A stretch of 10,605 nucleotides of DNA from Acanthamoeba castellanii str. Neff (taxonomy: Eukaryota; Discosea; Longamoebia; Acanthamoebidae): contig NW_004457532.1 of the NCBI RefSeq assembly GCF_000313135.1, forward strand, positions 70,287-80,891, written 5' to 3'. Shown here piece by piece: positions 1 through 7,113 of this stretch. The translations under genes were made by a program, and so were the position numbers. Positions within the stretch are counted from its first letter, which is position 1. Each line of letters starts with the position of its first letter. Under the pieces are notes generated by a model, which was given only the letters and a program-made list of their open reading frames with translations, searched no databases and was not told where the DNA came from.

Positions 1-2251
1 TCCATCTGGAGCGGACTGGCCTTGGCGCGCAGTCGTAGGTTGAGGTCGTCCACCGAGTTCTCTGACACCAGCAGAAACTGCCCTTCGTTAGCGAACGCTA
101 TCTCTCGCCTCGGCCCCTCCTATTCTCACGCAAGAGCGTGCGAGGTCGCCGAGTCACTTATTAGCAGGACAGTGCTGATGATGATGATGAGATGTCGTGA
201 GGCTAAGCCCGTACCGCTTCGTCCTCCGTCTGTCCGCCCCGGCTCCGGCCAGCCTTGCGTAGCTTGGTTGGGGATTTGCGCACCAGGGTGCACCTGATCC
301 CCAAAAACGAATGCAACCTGCAGTGATCAAAAGCTGCATCAGCACTGTCGTCACATTCTATGGAGAGGGGGGGAACCTGAGAGGGGAGGGATAGGTACCA
401 TTCTTTCACCTCTTCGTCGCCGTACACCGGCCTGCGCCGGCGTCGCCGCACACGTCCAGCGCAATTTCCTCATCAGGGAAGCGGTCAAGGTCAAGCGATA
501 GGCGCTCCATTCCTGGTAAGCCGTCAGTAAGTGGGCAGAGCGTGGTGTCTTCATCAATGCTGAGAATGTGGCGCTTGCGGAGGGAGGTGCTTACCAGGCG
601 CATCGATATGCAGCTTTCCCTGCTCCCTGTCCACCAAAGGCTGAATCTGACACAGCTTGCTCACCTGAAGCGGAGGCGTTGGGCTGAGCGGTAGCGGTAG
701 CGGCAGGCACGGAAGGGGTAGGCCACGCACCTTCTTTTGGTTGATACCGGACCCCATCTCATCTACAATCATCCATTCCCTGTCATATACAAATCCGTGA
801 TCTCCTATTTCCCACTCGCCGCTGATCTCGAACCCTTTGCAAGACTTGATTGGATAGACTGTGCCCCCGCCACACGCCACACACGCCGTTAGCACTCACG
901 GGCCGCACACAACGACCAGCAAGCGATTGGGGCCACATCAAGTTTTCACGCACCGAACAGCCCCGAGAGGCGGAGGTCAAGCTCCTTGTGCGCCTCTGAA
1001 CTCAGAGCTCCAACGGTGGCCAGCACAGGCGCAGTCTCCACGAAATACTTTTTAAGAAAGCTCAAAAAGGTCTGGGAGAGGTGAGGGAGAAGAGCAAGGG
1101 TAAGAACGGCTGCGGGTGTGGAGTGCGAGGGGTCAGCGCTTCACGTACGTCGATATCCTCCCAGGAAGTCATGTAACCGATCGAGGCCCGGATGGCGCCG
1201 GTGGGTTTCCCATTCATTACGTCGTGGCCGTCCCAGCAAACATGACCAGCCTGCGTTGTTGACGTTCATCATCATTGATGACTGAGTCTCAGAAAGCAAA
1301 ATGTGAAGGTGGCACTCATACCGCAAGGTTTTGCTTGACTTCGGCGGACGTGAGGCCCAGATAGTAGTGGCAGGCGCCGGGATTGCAGAAGCAGCCCGTC
1401 CGTATGTGTATGTTCTCCATCCCCGCCAACTGCTCGACCTCCTTGTAGCCCACCCACTCTCCCGACGCCTTGCGCAGGTTGAAGGCCACTATCGGACCCT
1501 GCGTGCTGGTGGGTTAGGCGGTGCTTGGTGCGGTCACAGCGTGAACAATGAGGGCTACCTGTTGGGATGAGTCCTTGAGGTGATGCCGACCGTAGATCAC
1601 GGCAGCGGGAGCTCCGTTGTAGTGGCGAAGCTCGGCCAGCTGGGCGTGGAGATACTGCGCAAGGCAAAACGTGTGTCGCTGGATGTTGGCCATCCCTGAG
1701 AAGAGACCATCGAGGCTGCGGTGAATCACAGGCCAGCGTTGTTCGCGTGGGCTGCGCTGCTCAGTACCTCCAGGCGCAGGTCCCTCCAATAGGGTGTCGA
1801 GGCCGAACTTTAGCGCCACGATGCTGGTGAACGGAACCGTGCCATCTTCGAACCGCTCTGAGGCAGACTTCCGCAGCACGTGGTACCTGAGCGAACAGTC
1901 GCCAGTAAGCACCGATCGTGTTCCTCGAGTCAGTCACGTTTGCTGCAGTACCTCTCCGTGCTAAGCGACGCCTCCACGGTTCCGCCTCCGAAGAAGGCCT
2001 TGTTTAACAGTGCGGCGCTTTCTGAATCGCAGATGCGTGCAATTCCTGTGTGAGACCTCCAAGAATCGACGAGGGAGCACTCGACCCAAGAAGAGAGGGA
2101 GTGGCTACCATTACGGACGAGGAGGGCACCGATGCCCGTCGGGTGACCAAAGATTTTGTAGAACGATGTCACCACTAAGTCGGCCGGATACTTTGTCAAG
2201 TCGATTGGCGTGTTTGCTGCCAGCGCTGCTGCGTCGACCAGCACGAGCCAC
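1..2251 (-). pseudogene. MOCOS: MOCOS, left copy: 5'-truncated and frameshifted
   Basis: Second copy of the MOCOS gene. Exons are 2251-2109, 2021-1952, 1886-1768, 1695-1559, 1498-1322, 1250-1149, 1071-954, 858-731, 664-595, 512-399, 317-215 and 119-1 (partial at the window edge). All except 512-399 have the same length as their right-copy counterparts and keep splice sites and phase. Exon 512-399 is 114 bases instead of 115: one base is missing between 426 and 427, giving a stop at 408-406 in the MOSC N-terminal region. The four exons before the PLP-lysine exon are absent; similarity ends near 2312, inside an intron. The PLP-lysine motif reads [12 protein letters not shown], with His where the right copy has Tyr and relatives have Phe or Tyr. 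The C-terminal exons would lie left of base 1. Called a pseudogene because it has no start and is frameshifted; a sequencing error at 426/427 would remove only one of these reasons. Confidence 0.85.
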
Positions 2252-2312
2252 CTGCAGAGCAGATCTGTCGCGATTAAACGGAGCCAAGTGCAACGCGTGG
2301 GTCATGGAAGAC
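1..2312. repeat. Direct repeat, left arm (MOCOS segmental duplication)
   Basis: Base 1 matches base 7577 and the match runs in the same orientation to about 2312 (right arm about 9939). Exons are nearly identical; exon 1322-1498 is identical to 8916-9092 over all 177 bases. Introns differ by substitutions and by length, for example 60 against 84 bases (1499-1558 versus 9093-9176) and 66 against 81 (665-730 versus 8243-8323). The left arm continues beyond the window. Confidence 0.95.
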
Positions 2313-2367
2313 ACACACGACACGCACACGACACAACGACACACACGACACAAGGAGCGAGACGCAC
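2252..2367 (-). other. Chimeric intron: BRF1 donor, MOCOS acceptor, CA/TG repeat between
   Basis: The donor GTGCGT (2367 downward) follows the last BRF1 exon. The acceptor CTGCAG (ending 2252) precedes the left MOCOS exon. From 2252 to about 2312 the sequence resembles the right-copy MOCOS intron at 9868-9939; beyond that, 2311-2356 is a CA-rich repeat of the kind found in the BRF1 intron 2623-2763. Both splice sites look usable, but phases disagree: the BRF1 exon ends with one base of a codon and the MOCOS exon supplies only the last base of a codon. The joined message would be frameshifted and meet TGA after about 18 codons. Confidence 0.75.
2311..2356. repeat. CA-rich imperfect repeat at the BRF1/MOCOS junction
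   Basis: ACAC runs separated by GAC (units like cacacgac). It starts where similarity to the right MOCOS copy ends and lies inside the chimeric intron. It is the most likely site of recombination or of an assembly mis-join. Confidence 0.8.
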
Positions 2368-3316
2368 CAGCGCCGCAGATGCCGGCGGGTCGTCGGCCGG
2401 TGATGATCCAGTCGCGGCGCATGCGCTGGACGAGGCGGAGGGCGGTGTTGGCCACCGCGTGGGTCTTGTCGCCGAAGCCCAACTTGGCCGCGAACCGCTC
2501 GATGTAGAGCGAGGGGTCGATCACCGGCAGCTGCAGGTTGAGCAGCGAGCAAAAGTCCAGGAACGTGTGGCCCAGGTAGTACAGCGGCACGTTCAGCACA
2601 TCCGCAAAATCGATAAGCATGTCTGCACACCCGCCCACGCAACGACATGTTAGTCACGCCTGGCGTGGCCGTGTGTGTGTGTGTGTGTGTCGTGTGTGTG
2701 TGTGTGTCATGTGTGTGTCGTGCGTGGGTGTTGTATGGGTTGTGGCAAGCGGGGACGGCGTACGGGCGGTCTTCTCTCGTCGACAGACGACGTAGAGGCA
2801 GGAGGAGATGACGTACTCGGACTTGCGGCCGCGCACAAAGTTGTGCTGGAGCGCGAGGAGGAAGAGGCGGAAGGCCGACTCGGTGTGGTGGGCGGTCAGG
2901 CCCAGCGAGCCGGCCATGCTGCTGATCCGCCGCTTCGCGTTCTCCAGCGTTATCTCGCGCGACTCGCGATTCACACCGCGCATGCTGCACCACGACACAA
3001 GCGCAGGCCGCCAGCGGTGAGAGATGAGAAGATGAAAGGCTCGAGGACGACGACGAAGAAGAAAGAGGGTGGACAAGCAGGGCACACAAACCCACGGAAG
3101 GAGCTCCCAGTTGCGGAGACGAACTGGCCATCGGCCACCGAGCTGCCACCGGCGCTTTCGGAAAAGGTCTGTTCTACGACGATGTTGCTTTCCTCCAGCA
3201 CCTATCAATGCGAGCAACCAAAACGCGATTAGACCAGTTCAGGCCAGGCAGATGAGAGAATTTTCATAGCTGTCCGATTCCGAGCCCCCGCATTTCGGGC
3301 AGATGGCAGGTGGCAT
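2368..3316 (-). pseudogene. BRF1: BRF1-like TFIIIB subunit, 5' fragment cut off in cyclin repeat 2
   Basis: BRF1 is the TFIIB-related subunit of TFIIIB that recruits RNA polymerase III (family knowledge). Exons on the minus strand are 3316-about 3240 (ATG at 3316-3314, zinc ribbon CPKCGG...ICLA), 3201-3092 (VLEESNIVVEQTFSES, GQFVSATG), 2984-2764 (first cyclin repeat, RGRKSEYVISSCLYVVCR) and 2622-2368 (VPLYYLGHTFLDFCSLLNL, IDPSLYIERFA, LRLVQRMRRDWIITGRRP). The last three join in frame through introns 2985-3091 and 2623-2763. The protein stops at GICGA, where human BRF1 continues with the rest of cyclin repeat 2 and the TBP-binding C-terminal half. Downstream is MOCOS sequence instead. The codon expected for the fourth zinc cysteine is TGA (3241-3239), and I found no GT donor that avoids it. 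Truncation plus stop argue for a pseudogene; an assembly break and an error at 3239-3241 are alternatives. Confidence 0.8.
2670..2730. repeat. (TG)n microsatellite in a BRF1 intron
   Basis: Plus strand shows GT/TG dinucleotide runs broken by TCGTG and TCATG units. It lies wholly within the intron 2623-2763. The same GTCGTGTG-type units, read from the minus strand, occur in the chimeric intron at 2311-2356. Confidence 0.9.
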
Positions 3317-3843
3317 CTTCACTCCTATCAAGCTAACCGCCAAACCGCAATCGTGTGTGGTGTGGGGTTATTGTGGTGGCCGTTTGCTTCAGTTCAGGTT
3401 CGGAGTAACTTCTCAGTTCGAATCCCGCCACAAACCCATGCTTACAGTGGTCATAAAAAATTAAGCTTTTCCGGGAAAAAAAGAAAAACCATTTCAACAC
3501 AGGACGTCCACTCCACTCATCACATAAAGCTATCTATCCACAACGCGTACACGACACATGTCTTCTTATCGCAAGGCTGCCGGCGCATCATGCCACACCC
3601 GCGGCAAGAGGGTTGCTCCCTACACTCGCCTGGCGCAGCCAACGACGGGTCCAACCTCTTCGAAGCCCGATGTGTGCCGAAGGCAGTGCAGCTTTGGCGC
3701 TGGCAACACGCTACTCCGGGTGGCGGTGCTGAGGAGGAACCACGAACGAGCCACTTCGCGAGGGGACACAACCAACGCAAGCACATCACCGGATCCAGCA
3801 ACATGGGATTGTTGAAATACTTTAGTTTAATGTGAAAAAACAC
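3317..3843. other. Intergenic region between divergent BRF1 fragment and 378-residue gene
   Basis: About 530 bases between two divergent starts. It holds GT-rich sequence (3351-3382), a poly-A/T patch (3455-3490) and mixed sequence from 3550 to 3815. Open frames on the plus strand (3353-3835 and 3558-3815, the latter 85 codons) have no domain I recognise and weak codon bias, so I do not call them genes. A TTCGAATCC box at 3417-3425 resembles a tRNA B box, but no cloverleaf forms. It probably contains both promoters; a noncoding RNA is not excluded. Confidence 0.4.
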
Positions 3844-3866
3844 GCTAAATAATAATAAAAATAATA
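3844..3866 (+). promoter_or_regulatory. AT-rich TATA-like tract upstream of the 378-residue gene
   Basis: A run of nearly pure A/T (ctaaataataataaaaata onward) stands out in GC-rich surroundings and abuts the first ATG at 3867. If it works as a TATA element about 30 bases before transcription start, the message would begin near 3880-3895 and the second ATG (3897) would be the real start. This is inference from composition and position. Confidence 0.4.
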
Positions 3867-5003
3867 ATGGTACCGTTATTTTTCGAGACGTGCACGATGT
3901 CCTCCAACGTACCGGCCGGGTGGGTTGTTGCTGCGGCGGCGACAGCGCTCGCGTGTGTGGCCGCTGCTGCCTTTCTCATCCTACGTCAACAGCCACAAAA
4001 ACGAGCCCGTCCCTTCCCATCCAGATCTTCTTCTGCATTGCTTGATGTCGCGAGCCTGCCCTCCATCTTCGAAGACATGAATCAGATGTGGAGCATAGAC
4101 CCCCAGCGGCTGCCCATCCCGGCCGACCTGCCCCGTCTCGCCCGGCGCATCGCCTTCCAGTCCCCGCTCACCACCTCCGCCTACCCCGGCCTCGCCACCT
4201 ACCCCGACAGCGCCTCCGCCGCCTTCTATCCGGCCTCGCACCAGGAGACCACCACCACCACCACCAGCGGCGGCCACGACCACCACCACGACGCCGCCGC
4301 GGCCGCGGAGCAAGCCGACGAGGAGCGGCGGACACAGAGGGCACGGCGACAGCGGCTGGCCGACGTGGTCATGTGCGGCGCCAAGTCCGTGCGACGACAC
4401 CTGCGCGATGGTGGCGAGGAAGAAGAGCAGATGGATGGGGTGGTGGAGCGGCTGGAGGAGATGATGGCGCAGTTCGTGGAGGAGGAAGGGGCGGACGGGC
4501 AGCTGGCGCTGGTGGTCTTTCTGCGTGACTCGGGCGCCTACGCGTGCGGGCCGCTGATGGGCCTCTTCAAGCTCGTCCAGCAGCGGGCCATCTACGCGCC
4601 GGCCTTCCGCATCAAGCTCTTCCTCCGCGAGCTGGGCCTCATGACCAAGGACATGCACGGCCCCAACGCCTGGCGCATCTTCGTCGACTTCGAACGTGGC
4701 CACCGACAGCGCCGCGCCGGCGAAGACGAAGCTGAAGGAGAAGATGAAGATGATGGTGATGCAGGAGAGGAGGGTGAGGTGGTGGTGACGCACACGCGAC
4801 GCGAGAAGTCGTCGGCGAACCGGGAGGAGGACCCCGAGCACTACTTCGAGGTCGAGTGGCGCCTCACGCTGGTGACCGACCGGCGGCTCGCAACGCTCGT
4901 GCGGGTGGACCTGGCCGTGATCGACTTCGAGCCGCACCCGCGCATGCCCGACCCGCTCCGCGCGCACATCCGCGACGCGCTCGCTCGTTGCTGCGCGCCC
5001 TGA
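3867..5003 (+). CDS. Hypothetical membrane-anchored protein, 378 residues, single exon
   Basis: I do not recognise the family. The frame is open from ATG 3867 to tandem stops TGA TAA (5001-5006), with strongly GC-biased third positions, as in its neighbours. Residues 18-39 (AGWVVAAAATALACVAAAAF onward) form one hydrophobic segment followed by a basic stretch, so an N-terminal signal anchor is likely. Residues about 128-150 are Thr/His/Asp/Ala low complexity. Residues 200-280 look folded and include VVFLRDSGAYACGPLMGLF and FRIKLFLRELGLMTKDMHGP. An acidic linker (about 284-307) leads to a C-terminal block, FEVEWRLTLVTDRRLATLVR, ending near VDLAVIDFEPHPRMPD. ATG 3897 (residue 11) is a plausible alternative start, because the AT-rich promoter-like tract ends directly before 3867. 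The gene converges on the F-box/LRR gene, with stops 56 bases apart. Confidence 0.75.
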   Translation: MVPLFFETCTMSSNVPAGWVVAAAATALACVAAAAFLILRQQPQKRARPFPSRSSSALLDVASLPSIFEDMNQMWSIDPQRLPIPADLPRLARRIAFQSPLTTSAYPGLATYPDSASAAFYPASHQETTTTTTSGGHDHHHDAAAAAEQADEERRTQRARRQRLADVVMCGAKSVRRHLRDGGEEEEQMDGVVERLEEMMAQFVEEEGADGQLALVVFLRDSGAYACGPLMGLFKLVQQRAIYAPAFRIKLFLRELGLMTKDMHGPNAWRIFVDFERGHRQRRAGEDEAEGEDEDDGDAGEEGEVVVTHTRREKSSANREEDPEHYFEVEWRLTLVTDRRLATLVRVDLAVIDFEPHPRMPDPLRAHIRDALARCCAP

Positions 5004-5059
5004 TAACACGCACACACAGGAAAATACAATGGTTGTACAACAGTTCGCAAGGCTACATG
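5004..5059. other. 56-base gap between convergent stop codons
   Basis: The plus-strand 378-residue gene stops at 5003 and the minus-strand F-box/LRR gene stops at 5060. No canonical AATAAA is seen on either strand. The two 3' untranslated regions almost certainly overlap. Confidence 0.7.
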
Positions 5060-6950
5060 CTAGCGGAGCACGGTCTCGATGCGCTGCGCGAGTTCGTCGG
5101 TCTGGGCGGGCGTGATGTTGGGGCAGCGGCTGAGGTTTAGCAGGCGGAGACGCGGGCAGCGGTCCTTGACGGTGCGCACGCTCGCGTCGGACAGCTGCGC
5201 GCAGTCCTGGAAGCTGAGGATCTCGAGCGCGGGCCACTCCAGCTGCGCGACGGCGTCGTCGGTGAGTCCCGGCATGCGCTCGAGGTCGAGCGTGGTGAGG
5301 CTGTGGCCGAGGCGGCGCTGGACCAGCGCGAGGCCGTCGCCGTCGATCTCCTCCTGGGCCTCGAGCCGCAGCGTGCGCAGGTTGGTGGCGGTGGCGGTGA
5401 TGAAATGGAGCCCCCGGTTGGAGACCAGGGGGCACGAGCGTAGGTCCAGATCGGCCAGGCGGCCGGCGTAGTCCGACGTCGACAGCGTTTCGAGGGCGCT
5501 GTCGGTCAGGTGCTCCAGCCCCTGCAGGTCCAGCACCTCGAGCGGGAGCTGCGGACCTATGGTCCAGCTCATGAACCCGCTGCCCTCGACGCGCGGGCAG
5601 AACTTGAGCACCAGGCGCGAGAGGCGCGAGAGGGTCATCAGGTGCGGCAGCCCGTGGTCCGTGATCGCGCTGATCGCCCGCAGGTTGAGCGAGGTCAGCC
5701 CGGTCAACTTACCGACCCTCGCCAAGCCGCTGTCTGATTACACCGGCGCTGTGTGAGCGAGTGATCACGCCACACGCCAAGAAGACGTACCTGTGACGTT
5801 GATGCAGGTCGCCAGGGAGAGCGAGGTGAGGTTGGGCAGGAAGGGCACGAGGCCCTTCAGTGTGTGGTCATCCACGTTCCGGTTGGCGCCGATGTCGAGG
5901 CTGGTGAGGTTGAGCAGCACTGGGATGGCCCGGAGCAGACCGGCTGTCGTGAGAAGGTAACATCCCCGGAGCACCAGCTTCTCGAGTCGCGTGCAGCCCG
6001 CCGCCGGCTCGGCAGTCACCTCAGAGCGTTGCGCTACGACCGTCAACGGACCCGCAGGAGCAGGCGCCAAGGACGACGAGGCCGACGGGTCGGTGGGCTG
6101 CGGGACGAGGTCCTCCAGGCCCACCAAGCGGCACAGGCCTTCGTCTAAGAGCTTCCTGCATCCGGTCAGGGTGAGTTCGCGCAGGTCGGGGCAAGCGCGG
6201 CCGATGAGCGCCAGGGTGGAGTTGTTGACGTTCGCGCAGCTTCGCAGCCTGGCACGAAGTGGTTAGACCATGGTCGTTTACAGCTAGAACACGAGTGGAG
6301 GGAGATACTTGAGGGTCTGGAGGACGAGCGGGGGAATGCAGGTGACGGGCTGGCCGGGCAGACGAGCAGCGACAAGCCCCAGGGTCTTGACGAGCGAGCT
6401 GTTGGTGATGGTGAGATTTCGCAGGCGCGTGCACTGCGTCAACAGCTGCTGCATCGCCCCATCCGACCCAAGCTGTACACCCCACCCACACCATGAGTGG
6501 CGCACTTGCACACACACACACACACACACACGACACAGGCTCACCTGCTCACAGGCCAGCAGCTCAAGGCGGGTCAGCGACGTCCTGCACTCGCTACAGC
6601 AGTTCGAGTGGTCGAGGGTCAGCAGGGGGGGGGGTTGTTCGCAAGAGTTAGGGCACTCACCTGGAGGCGATGGCGTGGAGGGAGGCGTCGGTCACGCCCG
6701 GGCAGCGAGAGACGGAGAGGGCCGTGAGGTGGACGAAGCGCCCCGCGACCTGGGCCACTTGCGCATCGCCCAGCGCCTTGCGCCAGGAAAAGAGGTCGAG
6801 CTCGCCTCCCACCCCGGCATGGGCCATGGCGCGCCAACGGCGGCACACGGCGGCGCACGATAGCGCCTCGAGCAGAGAGCGCTGGGGACCCACCCCCTCG
6901 AGCAGGTGCTGAAACATGCACTGCCAGACCTCTGGCGGCAGCTCATCCAT
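5060..6950 (-). CDS. F-box/leucine-rich-repeat protein (FBXL/AMN1-like), 544 residues
   Basis: F-box/LRR proteins are substrate receptors of SCF ubiquitin ligases (family knowledge). Five exons join in frame: 6950-6661, 6593-6545, 6472-6309, 6248-5791 and 5733-5060, ending in TAG. Residues 1-45 form the F-box (MDELPPEVWQCMFQHLLEGV, then LSCAAVCRRWRAMA). From about residue 75 cysteine-type LRRs follow: LTALSVSRCPGVTDASL, LRNLTITNSSL, LQTLKLRSCANVNNSTL, LRELTLTGC, LEKLVLRGC, LTSLSLATCINVTDSGL, LTSLNLRAISAITDHGL, LRLLNLSRCPNIT. Splice junctions restore the repeat pattern, for example INVT|DSGLARVGKLTGL. Residues about 217-252 are a Pro/Ala/Ser-rich linker breaking the repeats. An alternative acceptor at 6584 for exon 2 also keeps the frame and would remove three residues. 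The start is the first ATG of the F-box. The MOCOS stop lies 163 bases upstream on the same strand. The substrate cannot be inferred. Confidence 0.9.
6509..6531. repeat. (CA)n microsatellite in an F-box/LRR intron
   Basis: Uninterrupted CA dinucleotides within the intron 6473-6544, a few bases after the donor on the minus strand. Confidence 0.9.
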
Positions 6951-7113
6951 CTTGTCAAAATCTTCGACGTTTGGTCACAAAAGGAACTTATTCAGAGCTC
7001 CACACGGAGAAAGCAGGACTGGCGAAACACGCGTTCAGTTTGCTTCCCTTGTTCTTACCCCCCCCCTCTCCCTCAATCACCACGAACTGACGCAGCGCAC
7101 GACGGCGGTTTTA
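6951..7113. other. Short intergenic gap between MOCOS stop and F-box/LRR start
   Basis: 163 bases must hold the MOCOS 3' end and the F-box/LRR promoter and 5' untranslated region. A C-rich tract (about 7058-7077) is the only compositional feature. No clear TATA element was recognised. Confidence 0.6.

Noticed and set aside
2670..2730. CRISPR or tandem-repeat array
   Set aside because: Simple TG dinucleotide repeat inside a spliceosomal intron; no spaced repeats.
2274..3149. 291-codon minus-strand open frame across the BRF1 region
   Set aside because: It reads through introns and TG repeats; the BRF1 exons lie in other frames and match the family when spliced.
3239..3241. Selenocysteine at the TGA in the BRF1 zinc ribbon
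   Set aside because: Position replaces a cysteine, but the gene fragment is truncated, no SECIS element was seen, and the exon junction is also out of phase. A mutation or error is simpler.
3364..3437. Possible tRNA: TTCGAATCC box at 3417-3425, with CCACAAAC downstream
   Set aside because: The T stem does not pair (CTCAG against CCCGC), the acceptor stem has mismatches and no A box is well placed. At most a degenerate tRNA relic or chance.
3558..3815. 85-codon plus-strand open frame with a basic N-terminus
   Set aside because: No family resemblance, weak codon bias and another overlapping open frame. Not enough to call a gene.
3981..5435. Long 484-codon open frame on the minus strand
   Set aside because: It is a shadow of the 378-residue gene and the end of the F-box/LRR gene, kept open by high GC. 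Its protein is low complexity with no domain.
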